Virus record (IMG/VR): IMGVR_UViG_3300037508_000741
Location: 1-21,713 of that record
Origin: a virus
Reading direction: 5' to 3' (one strand)
DNA: 21,713 nucleotides
Below the pieces are notes generated by a model. It worked only from the letters and a program-made list of their open reading frames with translations. It was not told where the DNA came from and did not search any database. Shown one piece after another: positions 11,845 through 18,597 of the stretch. A program made the position numbers and the translations under genes. Position 1 is the stretch's first letter. Each line of letters starts with the position of its first letter.

Positions 11845-11950
11845 TAGATTGAAATGTGTCCTGAGAGGTGTCTAGAATCGTCTGTAAGGGATATTGACAA
11901 CCAAATTGGTGTCTTTACCCCTTGACAAACTTATTTAGTGTGTGGTAGGG

Positions 11951-12193
11951 TCAGTCAACCAGCAGTTTCAGAGTGCCTTGATTGACACTCTGACTCACAA
12001 ATCGTCCCACCGAAACATCTTCGGTGTCGAATTCTGCCAACAGTTGCTGATCAAAACCCTCAGCATCTTCGGTACTGTAAGTATACTGTTTGTTACCATT
12101 GTTATATTCAATGGCTACAGTGTTCTTCTCAGTATCAATAACAATGTTTTTAATGGCAGAACTAGGAAGATCCTGGTAGTTTTTAACAGTCAT
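11951..12193 (-). CDS. KTSC-domain-like protein (80 aa)
   Basis: An 80-residue protein, MTVKNYQDLPSSAIKNIVID at the start, then KNTVAIEYNNGNKQYTYST, and VGRFVSQSVNQGTLKLL near the end. SS-x-I, a V-x-I-x-Y strand, NG-x-x-Y-x-Y and a late GRF-V match the KTSC domain, as in the island gene at 8320-8520, although the two proteins are quite different in sequence and base composition. It is alone on a transcript from a near-perfect promoter (12221-12249). Confidence 0.65.
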   Translation of the reverse strand: MTVKNYQDLPSSAIKNIVIDTEKNTVAIEYNNGNKQYTYSTEDAEGFDQQLLAEFDTEDVSVGRFVSQSVNQGTLKLLVD

Positions 12194-12220
12194 TGAATCC
12201 CTTTGATTGATTACTTAGTA

Positions 12221-12274
12221 ATAATACCAGTCTTTTCCAGTCTTGTCAACCCTTTTTTGATAAGTTCTGCTTAT
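12221..12274 (-). promoter_or_regulatory. Strong promoter with upstream element and start-site palindrome
   Basis: Minus strand TTGACA (12249-12244), 17 bp, TATTAT (12226-12221). ATTACTTAGTAAT (12210-12222) overlaps the -10/start. A weaker form of the 17-nt element, ATAAGCAGAACTTATC, lies 8 rather than 9 nt upstream of the -35. Confidence 0.8.
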
Positions 12275-12641
12275 TATAACCATAAGTTATAATTATAAGA
12301 CTTCAAAAATCTCAAAAATCTCAAAAAACTCAAATTTTAAGTTTTCTAAAAACTCGAAAAACTCGAAAACCCTTGGAAATACAGGATTCTCAGATTTTGC
12401 CGTTTTGAGATTTTTGAGATTTTTGGGGATTTTGAGATTTTTGAGTTTTCTGACAAAGGCTTGACAATCGTTAGGTCGCGTGCTAAGACTACAACAAACT
12501 CAGACATTTCGTAGCATATACGAGGTCTCTGAGGCACCTTGACAACTTAATACACCTTATTGCTAATGATTCTCAATAGCACTATAAAGAACCAATACCT
12601 ATTTTTTTAACCATTTAAATTATGTAACAATTTCAAACACT
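12275..12641. other. AT-rich non-coding stretch with long inverted repeats
   Basis: No convincing gene. It contains tandem 9-mers of CTCAAAAAT type near 12302-12330, their complements near 12403-12450, and a CTCGAAAAA pair near 12352-12370. A 63-codon minus-strand frame at 12346-12537 merely reads through the repeats. On the minus strand a possible promoter, TTGTCA with TATATG at 19 bp near 12510-12545, would transcribe the repeats as a non-coding RNA; this is speculative. Confidence 0.6.
12305..12424. repeat. 22-bp perfect inverted repeat built of CTCAAAAAT units
   Basis: Arms 12305-12326 and 12403-12424 are exact complements over 22 bp with a 76-nt spacer. The arms are tandem copies of a 9-mer, as in iteron-like arrays, and each side has further partial copies. 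Confidence 0.8.
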
Positions 12642-12662
12642 TTTTCCACAACCTGTGGAAAA
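12642..12662. repeat. Third inverted pair of TTTTCCACA
   Basis: TTTTCCACA-ACC-TGTGGAAAA. It starts 6 nt after the stop of the 83-residue gene, the same placement as the pair after the 54-residue gene. Confidence 0.7.
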
Positions 12663-12667
12663 CTCTA

Positions 12668-12919
12668 TTACTTATCTCTATATGGATTCCAATTATCATT
12701 ACCTACACTCTTATGATATGGTATAAAGAGTACGTTTTGTTTACTATCTGAATGTCTAGCAGCAAACCAATCAAAGAACTCTTCTTCTACTGCTTGAGCA
12801 TTAAGACGATAGTATGTTTTATTCTTTGGTGTTTTACGTTTCTTGGCTGTAGAAAGCAGGGAATCAATACGATCCCCCGCCCAGTCAATTAATTCATTGT
12901 ATTGTTGTTCATGCGACAT
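12668..12919 (-). CDS. Hypothetical protein (83 aa)
   Basis: An 83-residue protein beginning MSHEQQYNELIDWAGDRIDS, with a basic STAKKRKTPKNKTYYRLN segment, then EEEFFDWFAARHSDSKQNVL and a C-terminal NDNWNPYRDK. It overlaps the upstream gene by 11 nt and is the last gene of the three-gene operon led by the promoter at 13338-13366. A TTTTCCACA hairpin follows the stop. No family recognised. Confidence 0.7.
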   Translation of the reverse strand: MSHEQQYNELIDWAGDRIDSLLSTAKKRKTPKNKTYYRLNAQAVEEEFFDWFAARHSDSKQNVLFIPYHKSVGNDNWNPYRDK

Positions 12920-13112
12920 AGAGAGTCATGTTATAATGGTCATAGGAAGCGAAGGTTTGATCTTCGGGTAGAGCATCAATCAACATGTGAACAAACTCAG
13001 CAGGAAAGAGATCACGCTTTCTGAGTAACTTAGTGCGTTCTTCATCAGTAAGATCAGAAGAATCAATAATCACTTTGTAGCTAGTGGGAGTGAGCGGGGA
13101 GAGAGTAATCAT
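12909..13112 (-). CDS. Hypothetical protein (67 aa)
   Basis: A 67-residue protein beginning MITLSPLTPTSYKVIIDSSD, then LTDEERTKLLRKRDLFPAEF, ending SYDHYNMTLYVA. One beta-rich end surrounds a charged helix. It overlaps both neighbours (4 nt with the upstream gene as ATGA, 11 nt with the downstream gene), indicating tight translational coupling. Function unknown. Confidence 0.7.
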   Translation of the reverse strand: MITLSPLTPTSYKVIIDSSDLTDEERTKLLRKRDLFPAEFVHMLIDALPEDQTFASYDHYNMTLYVA

Positions 13113-13315
13113 TTTACTTTGTCTGTAAGTTGAAGTTGACGTTCACGAGCGAGACTGTTAATCTGCTCTATGTAGTAGAATAGAGACGCATAGAACTCAA
13201 TATCCTCATCATTATGATGAGTCATGGTAATACGTTCTGTTTTACCATTGGAGCGCACATAGAGACCATCAGGTTGTTGCCAGAAGATCTCATTACCAAG
13301 TGCGACGTAGTTCAT
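13109..13315 (-). CDS. Hypothetical protein (68 aa)
   Basis: A 68-residue protein starting MNYVALGNEIFWQQPDGLYV, then RSNGKTERITMTHHNDEDIE and a helical LFYYIEQINSLARERQLQL. The ATG at 13315 is chosen over a frame extension to 13381 because a strong promoter (13338-13366) lies inside the extension. The first half looks like a small beta sheet that reads a peptide or nucleic acid; this is a guess. First gene of a three-gene operon. Confidence 0.7.
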   Translation of the reverse strand: MNYVALGNEIFWQQPDGLYVRSNGKTERITMTHHNDEDIEFYASLFYYIEQINSLARERQLQLTDKVK

Positions 13316-13337
13316 AGCGTTAGTTGCGACTTGATTC

Positions 13338-13366
13338 AGTTTAACAGAAAATCTATTGAGTGTCAA
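13338..13366 (-). promoter_or_regulatory. Sigma70-like promoter for the three-gene operon
   Basis: Minus strand TTGACA (13366-13361), 17 bp, TAAACT (13343-13338), 22 nt before the ATG at 13315. The stop codon of the upstream 57-residue gene lies 6 nt from the -35. Confidence 0.85.
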
Positions 13367-13526
13367 GAGATCTACGAGCAAAGAACTTCATACAATTTTG
13401 AAAGTCATTCCATTCTTTATCAGTGATATTATCTGTAGCGTATGGAATGTTAAGCGCAGTGGCACAGAATTTTTGATGTTCTGGATTGTGTGCGATGAGT
13501 TGTGTAATAAGGAAGAGATCAATCAT
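13353..13526 (-). CDS. Hypothetical protein (57 aa)
   Basis: A 57-residue protein beginning MIDLFLITQLIAHNPEHQKF and ending MKFFARRSLDTQ. The start at 13526 (ATG) is preferred over a TTG nine bases earlier. The segment NITDKEWNDFQNCMKFFA is helical. Its start overlaps the stop of the upstream 40-residue membrane gene by 8 nt. Last gene of the six-gene operon that begins at 14426. Confidence 0.7.
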   Translation of the reverse strand: MIDLFLITQLIAHNPEHQKFCATALNIPYATDNITDKEWNDFQNCMKFFARRSLDTQ

Positions 13527-13641
13527 GATTCTCAAACTCTTTCATGAATCCTTCCAAACGTTTGTTGGCACGATAGTTTTGAATGATGTCCATGATAGAA
13601 TAACCAAACGAAAATCCAGCCATGATAGCAATAATAGTCAT
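13519..13641 (-). CDS. Small membrane protein (40 aa)
   Basis: A 40-codon frame beginning MTIIAIMAGFSFGYSIMDII and ending MKEFENHD. An N-terminal hydrophobic helix is followed by a charged tail QNYRANKRLEGF. The start overlaps the zinc-ribbon gene stop (ATGA) and its end overlaps the next start by 8 nt. Too short for common gene callers but firmly placed by overlaps on both sides. Confidence 0.7.
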   Translation of the reverse strand: MTIIAIMAGFSFGYSIMDIIQNYRANKRLEGFMKEFENHD

Positions 13642-13850
13642 ACAGTTTCTCCTTTAAGTGTACCGTCAAGATTAAAGATTGTGCCACAGTCAGGGCAATG
13701 GTAAGAATGTGTTCTATCTGTCTCCCACGATTGAAGAGCGATGACTCTCGAATAGAAATAGGGAGGAGAGTATGAATCGTGAAGATGTTCGGGAATAGGA
13801 ATCGTATGCCACAGCGCGTTACATGCGGGGCAGTGAGAGAGTTTTTCCAT
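13638..13850 (-). CDS. Zinc-ribbon protein (70 aa)
   Basis: A 70-residue protein with two CxxC knuckles: CPAC at residues 7-10 and CPDC at about 51-54, separated by a Tyr/His/Pro-rich middle (HLHDSYSPPYFYSR). This is the layout of a small zinc ribbon, usually a protein or nucleic-acid binder. It overlaps neighbours by 1 nt at its start (TAATG) and 4 nt at its end. It could act on host transcription, but nothing beyond the zinc site supports that. Confidence 0.8.
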   Translation of the reverse strand: MEKLSHCPACNALWHTIPIPEHLHDSYSPPYFYSRVIALQSWETDRTHSYHCPDCGTIFNLDGTLKGETV

Positions 13851-14011
13851 TATGCGGTCATGATTTTGTTGTACAAATCTTCGAAGATTTCACGCTCTGT
13901 TGTATCAAGATTACTGACAAACTCAGAATCCACCAGCATTAACAGTATATCCTGAAGTAGAATATACTCTTCATACAACAGCGGTTCACCTTGATAAATT
14001 GCGTGTGTCAT
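13850..14011 (-). CDS. Small acidic helical protein (53 aa)
   Basis: A 53-codon frame beginning MTHAIYQGEPLLYEEYILLQ and ending DLYNKIMTA. It is nearly all helical, acidic and leucine-rich (DILLMLVDSEFV). It is coupled on both sides: ATGA overlap with the upstream membrane gene and TAATG with the zinc-ribbon gene. No family recognised. Confidence 0.7.
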   Translation of the reverse strand: MTHAIYQGEPLLYEEYILLQDILLMLVDSEFVSNLDTTEREIFEDLYNKIMTA

Positions 14012-14169
14012 TTACAATCAGGATGCCAAACTTTCAGTTGCTCACAATACTGTTTCTGTTTCGCATCATAAGCATCAAACAATTTATTGTCACGCACAAT
14101 GAGAAATGCGTTCCAACCAAACATTGCCGCAAACAGCAATGTAAAAGTTACAATGTACTTAGAAGACAT
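14008..14169 (-). CDS. Small single-helix membrane protein (53 aa)
   Basis: A 53-codon frame beginning MSSKYIVTFTLLFAAMFGWN, with a transmembrane helix at about residues 5-25, then a charged RDNKLFDAYDAKQKQYCEQL and a C-terminal HPDCK. Two cysteines in the tail could form a disulphide if exported. The ATG overlaps the TGA of the upstream gene by one base (TGATG). Second gene of the operon. Confidence 0.7.
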   Translation of the reverse strand: MSSKYIVTFTLLFAAMFGWNAFLIVRDNKLFDAYDAKQKQYCEQLKVWHPDCK

Positions 14170-14426
14170 CAGCAAGCACCGTGAAAAGGATTACCGAGTT
14201 GAGGAAGATTCGAATTGTCGCGGGTTTCGATATAACCATGAGCAAGACGCTCACGAATATCCAGTGCCATCTCAATACGATTCAGAAACTTTTTAGACAC
14301 TTGACCATGAGGAGCAAAAGTCACAGCACGAAGAAACCATTCCTTGCTGATGTCACCATACGGCGTCTTCACAGGATAGAAATCAACAACCATGTTACCA
14401 TCTTTGCTGGTCAGTTGCGGGGTCAT
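14169..14426 (-). CDS. Hypothetical protein (85 aa)
   Basis: An 85-residue protein starting MTPQLTSKDGNMVVDFYPVK, then TPYGDISKEWFLRAVTFAPH and a helical FLNRIEMALDIRERLAHGYI. The start at 14426 fits a 24-nt leader after the -10 at 14451. It leads a six-gene operon whose genes all overlap. It could be a nucleic-acid or regulator protein, but no domain is recognised. Confidence 0.7.
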   Translation of the reverse strand: MTPQLTSKDGNMVVDFYPVKTPYGDISKEWFLRAVTFAPHGQVSKKFLNRIEMALDIRERLAHGYIETRDNSNLPQLGNPFHGAC

Positions 14427-14450
14427 GTCGGTTCCCTTGATTACCTTAGT

Positions 14451-14505
14451 AATATAGGGCATCAGTCAGCAAAAGTCAAGCGCCCAGCCGATGAGCGTTG
14501 CTTAT
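14451..14505 (-). promoter_or_regulatory. Strong promoter within the methyltransferase 3' end, with upstream element
   Basis: Minus strand: ATAAGCAACGCTCATCG (14505-14489), 9 nt, TTGACT (14479-14474), 17 bp, TATATT (14456-14451). ATTACCTTAGTAAT (14440-14453) covers the start region. The element and -35 encode the last residues of the methyltransferase. Confidence 0.85.
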
Positions 14506-15370
14506 CAATCACAGATTGTATTCTCGTTGTGCTTATGTCTGTGTAGTGTTGTGACAAATCAATTCCTACAAAATTTCTATTTTCTTCAATCGCCGCAACG
14601 CCTGTGCTGCCTGAACCACAGAAGGGGTCCAGCACCGTAGAATTGACAGGAGAATAGATTCTGATAAGATATGCCATCAAATCAATCGGTTTGACTGTAG
14701 GATGGTCGTTGAAATCTCCTTTCTCTTTACGAGTAGCACGGGGAGCATAGAAATACTTCTGATGCTCTGAATCTACTTCACCAATAATATTGGAAGGATA
14801 ACGCCCAGCAGGATTCGCATCCACTGTCCCACACTCAGCACCAGAACCTTTGGTGTTACCATCACGACCAAATGTACGGCGACTGGCACCACCTTTCACC
14901 CAACCAGTAGGAGGTTTCTTATCCCACGGCACACGAGTATTCTCAACATCAATCAGACCACATCCCCACTGCTCAAAGTTATCCTTGAGTGTGCCTTTGT
15001 AAGGCTTCTGTGCCACTACAATCGGTTCGTGTGCGGGTTTGAGACGATTGTGTTTAGGCATCTTGGTGGTGGTCATCCACATAATCTGATCCTTGATTTC
15101 AAACCCAGCATCCTCCACATTCACCGCCAGACGATGATACAATTCAGGAGAACAGAAAGCTAAACAAAAAGCACCAGGGCGAAGTGTACGAAACACCTCG
15201 CGCCAGATGTCTACACTGGGCACAGAATGATCCCAGTGATCCATACCCATACCATAGGGAGGATCAGTGATACAAGAATGAAAAGTGTTCTCCCCATATG
15301 TGGAGAGAACATCTTGACAATTACCAGTTGTGATTGAGAACGTTGAATTCACAGGTTTGTCTGTCGGCAT
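14462..15370 (-). CDS. DNA adenine-type (N6/N4) methyltransferase
   Basis: A 302-residue amino-methyltransferase of the type II modification family (N6/N4 MTase). The catalytic motif DPPYG is at residues 36-40, the S-adenosylmethionine motif FCGSGSTG at about 250-257, preceded by HPTVKP near 223, so motif IV comes before motif I (beta-class order). The DPPY form is typical of N6-adenine enzymes. The ATG at 15370 (MPTDKPVNS) is used; the open frame upstream belongs to the nuclease. It overlaps the nuclease gene by 50 nt. Target sequence cannot be read from the protein. It may modify phage DNA to protect it from the neighbouring nuclease or from host enzymes. Confidence 0.9.
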   Translation of the reverse strand: MPTDKPVNSTFSITTGNCQDVLSTYGENTFHSCITDPPYGMGMDHWDHSVPSVDIWREVFRTLRPGAFCLAFCSPELYHRLAVNVEDAGFEIKDQIMWMTTTKMPKHNRLKPAHEPIVVAQKPYKGTLKDNFEQWGCGLIDVENTRVPWDKKPPTGWVKGGASRRTFGRDGNTKGSGAECGTVDANPAGRYPSNIIGEVDSEHQKYFYAPRATRKEKGDFNDHPTVKPIDLMAYLIRIYSPVNSTVLDPFCGSGSTGVAAIEENRNFVGIDLSQHYTDISTTRIQSVIDKQRSSAGRLTFAD

Positions 15371-15854
15371 GAGTGAAATAATCGGTTTTGTCTTTACCAC
15401 CAGACTGAGTATACATGTTGCGAATGTAGAAGTCAAATCCACGATTATCGTTCTGCCATTCCTCATCCAGTTGATAAGTTTTGAGAACAGCGTTGAGATC
15501 TTCCACCAGTTGAGCGTAGAGTTCACGCTTACGGTGAGAAACTACATCATCAGCAAAGAAAATTGTTGTATCGTTGTATTTCTTGGTGCTGAAGATATAG
15601 ACTACACCTTCTTTAGGAAGTCCACCGTTGTATGTAGGAAATGTTTGTTTCGAAGACTTACATTCAATGTCAACAGTTTTACCGCTGGGAAGTGTCACGC
15701 GAAAGTCAGGCGATGCCTGTGAACCATTCGGTTGATACACATATGTATAACCATATTTGTCAAGCAAATCTTTTACTTGCTGTTCGTGAAGCGGATTGTC
15801 TTGCGAATTGGATTTGTAAGGAAGTGTAAGAACTTCTTGCCAGAATTGTTTCAT
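15321..15854 (-). CDS. PD-(D/E)XK nuclease, probable type II restriction endonuclease
   Basis: A 177-residue protein with a PD-(D/E)XK active site: E24 in an N-terminal helix (HEQQVKDLLDKYGY), SPDF with PD at 49-50, and VDIECKSS with ECK at 64-66. The spacing and a QTFPTYNGGLPKEGVVYIFS strand pattern match small restriction endonucleases. It overlaps the methyltransferase by 50 nt, the usual sign of a restriction-modification pair. The ATG at 15854 is preferred; a TTG further up lies at the transcript start. A promoter with an 18-bp spacer precedes it. It could also be a replication or repair nuclease. Confidence 0.75.
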   Translation of the reverse strand: MKQFWQEVLTLPYKSNSQDNPLHEQQVKDLLDKYGYTYVYQPNGSQASPDFRVTLPSGKTVDIECKSSKQTFPTYNGGLPKEGVVYIFSTKKYNDTTIFFADDVVSHRKRELYAQLVEDLNAVLKTYQLDEEWQNDNRGFDFYIRNMYTQSGGKDKTDYFTHADRQTCEFNVLNHNW

Positions 15855-15894
15855 GAATTTCTCGGACTCGATTGCCCGTTGAAAGAACAAATAG

Positions 15895-15924
15895 AATATA
15901 GCATGGGCGGTGGGAGTCTGTCAA
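15895..15924 (-). promoter_or_regulatory. Promoter for the nuclease-methyltransferase pair
   Basis: Minus strand TTGACA (15924-15919), 18 bp, TATATT (15900-15895), then 41 nt to the nuclease ATG. It overlaps the 3' end of the 62-residue gene. G-tract and CTCCC on either side of the -35 allow a weak hairpin. Confidence 0.8.
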
Positions 15925-16109
15925 CCCCCCTCAAGCGGCAATTTGCCCCGCCCCTTGGGCTTTTTTGTTTTCGTGTTTTTTTGTTGATTTCGAATGTAGG
16001 CGACCGCCTCTGCTGCCGAATTTACGTCCGCAATCTGCTGCCCATTGTAAAGTATAACGTATTTAGTGTCATACCAGGGCACTGCGGCATATCCATCTTT
16101 AGTAATCAT
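15921..16109 (-). CDS. Small hypothetical protein (62 aa)
   Basis: A 62-residue protein, MITKDGYAAVPWYDTKYVIL at the start, then YNGQQIADVNSAAEAVAYIR and a Lys-rich KNTKTKKPKGRGK tail. The first part looks like a small beta-beta-helix fold; the tail suggests nucleic acid binding. It lies between the helicase and the nuclease and may be cotranscribed with the helicase. No family recognised. Confidence 0.65.
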   Translation of the reverse strand: MITKDGYAAVPWYDTKYVILYNGQQIADVNSAAEAVAYIRNQQKNTKTKKPKGRGKLPLEGG

Positions 16110-16192
16110 AGGTGTTCGTTTGTACTTTGGTATTTTTCGGTGATCTGGCTGCGAGAAAGGGGCAACAGGTCATCCCGCTGCCCCCTTGACAA

Positions 16193-17449
16193 TTATGCGA
16201 TAATGGAAGTGGGAGGGACACCCTGAACGAAGATAGCATCAACAACATTCTGAAGACGCTTCTGAATCTGAGCACCGTAGTTGCCGTAGATAGGCACAGT
16301 CACGAAACCAAACGGTTTGCGATAGCTACCCAGGTCACCAGCAGTGATACGACCTTCCGCAATGTCACGCGCATCATCCATATTCATGCGGATAACGCGA
16401 CCGATCGTTTGCGCCATCTCCACAATGTTGAGGTTACGAAGGAGCACACAATGCGTCAGACCAGGAACATTCATGCCTTCAGACAGAATGCTGTAGTGAA
16501 ACACCACAAACTTACGATTAGGATCTTTGCCCCACGCAGTCAGCGTGTCAAAGAATACCTCACGATTCACTTTCTGCTTGTTGACATAGGCACCATGCTT
16601 GGCGGTGATGTGAAGCACATCATAACCACGCTCAGACAGTTCCTGAAGCATCGCAGTTTGTGCTACCATACCCCAGATAATCTTGCTGCTAGGTGCTGCT
16701 ACCAGAATCTTCTGACCAGCATCAGCATCAAGATTGTCAATAATATCAAGCACAGTGTTGCTGTCACAGTTGGCAGCATTATCCTTAGTGCGAGTCACCA
16801 TGTCCTGCTCATGAATAACAATCTGAGGAGGAATGATACTACCAGACTGAATCAGTTCTTGAGCAGGTACAGTATGAAGAACCTTGCCAAACACAAGCGA
16901 ATTGTTCATACCACGACCCATCGGATTCTTAGACTGACGAGGAGTAGCAGTAAAGAAATAGCAAGCGTCAGACATCTGCGAAACCATAGCAGTTTTAGGA
17001 AAGAACTGCTTGCTGGTAGCATTATGCGCTTCATCGAAGTAAGCTACATCAATGTCAATACCTGCCTCAACAATCTGGTGAAGAGAATGATAGGTGGTGA
17101 AGATAACCTGATGAGCACCAGCAGCAAGACAGACGCCAGTGTGAACAGCAATCTGAGCAGGTTTGGTGGTGCTGTAATAATGAGTGTCGCCAGAGTGAAC
17201 ATGAAGCACCTCAACATTCATGTTGTAGGTGTTGATAACCTCCATGTATTCCTCACACAACTGGTTGACCAGCAGCAACCTGGGACAAATAACAACCGCC
17301 GTGAGAGGGCGCTGAGAGGCGCTCAGACGGCGCACAAGGTCCATAATGGCAATCAGGGTCTTGCCACCGCCAGTGGGCACATAGACGCTGCCGTGGGTGG
17401 CAGTCAGCATCGCATCAATGGCACGTTGCTGGTGGGGACGAAGTTTCAT
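16193..17449 (-). CDS. SF2 DEAD/DEAH-type helicase (UvsW/restriction-subunit-like)
   Basis: A 418-residue superfamily-2 helicase: Q-tip LRPHQQRAID, Walker A PTGGGKT at 25-31, DEAH at 139-142, motif III TATPR at 167-171, and motif VI QTIGRVIR at about 347-354. This size and pattern fit the UvsW-type helicases of T4-like phages, which act in recombination, origin resolution and fork restart; single-chain type III-restriction-R-like helicases look similar. The ATG at 17449 is supported by the promoter at 17473-17501. A GC-rich hairpin follows its stop near 16160-16190. Confidence 0.85.
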   Translation of the reverse strand: MKLRPHQQRAIDAMLTATHGSVYVPTGGGKTLIAIMDLVRRLSASQRPLTAVVICPRLLLVNQLCEEYMEVINTYNMNVEVLHVHSGDTHYYSTTKPAQIAVHTGVCLAAGAHQVIFTTYHSLHQIVEAGIDIDVAYFDEAHNATSKQFFPKTAMVSQMSDACYFFTATPRQSKNPMGRGMNNSLVFGKVLHTVPAQELIQSGSIIPPQIVIHEQDMVTRTKDNAANCDSNTVLDIIDNLDADAGQKILVAAPSSKIIWGMVAQTAMLQELSERGYDVLHITAKHGAYVNKQKVNREVFFDTLTAWGKDPNRKFVVFHYSILSEGMNVPGLTHCVLLRNLNIVEMAQTIGRVIRMNMDDARDIAEGRITAGDLGSYRKPFGFVTVPIYGNYGAQIQKRLQNVVDAIFVQGVPPTSIIA

Positions 17450-17472
17450 GTGAATGTCGTTTGTATGAATAT

Positions 17473-17527
17473 AGTATGGCACGAAAAAGCAGGGAGCGCA
17501 AGCCCCCTGCCGATAAGCATTCCTTAT
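17473..17527 (-). promoter_or_regulatory. Promoter for the helicase with upstream element and -35 stem-loop
   Basis: Minus strand: ATAAGGAATGCTTATCG (17527-17511), 9 nt, TTGCGC (17501-17496), 17 bp, CATACT (17478-17473). GCAGGG/CCCTGC arms (17489-17510) form a hairpin with the -35 in its apical part. Confidence 0.75.
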
Positions 17528-17530
17528 TGC

Positions 17531-18574
17531 TCAGTTCCAAACAAGATAGTAAAGCTTAGCAGGATCTTCTTCTTGTAGATCTTGAGCAAGAAAGCGATGT
17601 TCACACTCAACATGATTCCAAGGAAAATTAGAACCACAACGTTCATGAATCATACCCATGATAGTACAGATTTGACGCTCAACGCTCTTCAAATCATCGG
17701 TAAATACCTTTGCGCGAGTAGTATCAAGTTCTTGTTTTTGATAGAGTTTAACCGAAATCAGCAGGTGAAGAGGTTTGTTGGCAGCAGATGCTTGTGCCGC
17801 CATGTTAATCAGACTATTGATTCGAGAATCAAAATTGTTCATGTTGATATACATGGTATACTCAGAAGTATTGTTCCAATACTCATTCACCCAAGGATCT
17901 TCAGTATTTTGAAAAAACAGATCCAGTTTCTCATCATTCCAATCAGTAAAACGAGTTTCTGAAGTTACTTTACCACTAAAGATACGCTCAGCAATCAAAC
18001 GATTGTATACAGATTTGATAGAACTTTCAGAAATAGCTCCAGTACCAAGAAAACGGACTTCGGTTTTAATATCTTCGTCAGTGATAATAGCACCAAGATT
18101 GATGAGAGCACGAATAGCAGATTCTACATCTTCGCGGGAAGGAGGATTGTAAACATCTTCACGCTTTTTATTAGAAGCAAGGGCAAACTTAATCTTTGCT
18201 ACTTCATCGGCAAAACGAACACCTTGCGCCATCCATCCATCAATACCAAGTATATTAGATGCAAGGAAACGATGCTCACCATTGATACGATCAAGCGTAT
18301 CTACATCATAGTAAATAACAGGTTTGTCAGTATCAATGCCATTAGTTTCAATATCCAATTTAAGTTTTTCTACCTGACCAAGATTAGCACCAAAAGCGCG
18401 ACCAGGATTCTTCCAAGGATTCAAAAGATCCCACTTCATCATATGAGGTGTGCCGACAAGTTCAACACCATCAATATTGTATGTACTAGGAGTGTAACAC
18501 CAAGAATCAGGATCACAAGCAATAGCATCCCAATAAGTAGAAACAAAATTGTGTTCGGCAACAGAAGCAATCAT
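17531..18574 (-). CDS. ParB/sulfiredoxin-like domain protein (347 aa)
   Basis: A 347-residue protein. LGQVEKLKLDIETNGIDTDK followed by PVIYYD and RINGEHRFLA (NGEHR at 98-102) matches the ParB/Srx nuclease-like fold, in which a G-x-H-R motif binds nucleotide. DEVAKIKFALASNKKREDVYNPP corresponds to the following ParB helix. The C-terminal two-thirds (about 140-347) is helical and without recognised domain. Such proteins occur in many phages and in DNA-modification or defence clusters; the function here is unknown. It is alone behind its own promoter, followed by the helicase promoter. Confidence 0.7.
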   Translation of the reverse strand: MIASVAEHNFVSTYWDAIACDPDSWCYTPSTYNIDGVELVGTPHMMKWDLLNPWKNPGRAFGANLGQVEKLKLDIETNGIDTDKPVIYYDVDTLDRINGEHRFLASNILGIDGWMAQGVRFADEVAKIKFALASNKKREDVYNPPSREDVESAIRALINLGAIITDEDIKTEVRFLGTGAISESSIKSVYNRLIAERIFSGKVTSETRFTDWNDEKLDLFFQNTEDPWVNEYWNNTSEYTMYINMNNFDSRINSLINMAAQASAANKPLHLLISVKLYQKQELDTTRAKVFTDDLKSVERQICTIMGMIHERCGSNFPWNHVECEHRFLAQDLQEEDPAKLYYLVWN

Positions 18575-18597
18575 GTGTTTGGATCAAGAATAGAAGT

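Noticed and set aside
12346-12537. 63-codon minus-strand frame in the AT-rich repeat stretch
   Set aside because: Its second half is a translation of the repeat units (S-K-I-S-K type), with no other support.
15371-15526. 52-residue N-terminal extension of the methyltransferase
   Set aside because: That stretch is the nuclease gene in another frame; the extension has no methyltransferase feature.
16409-17578. 389-codon plus-strand frame antisense to the helicase
   Set aside because: The minus strand encodes all SF2 helicase motifs; the antisense frame has no recognisable motif and spans the helicase promoter.
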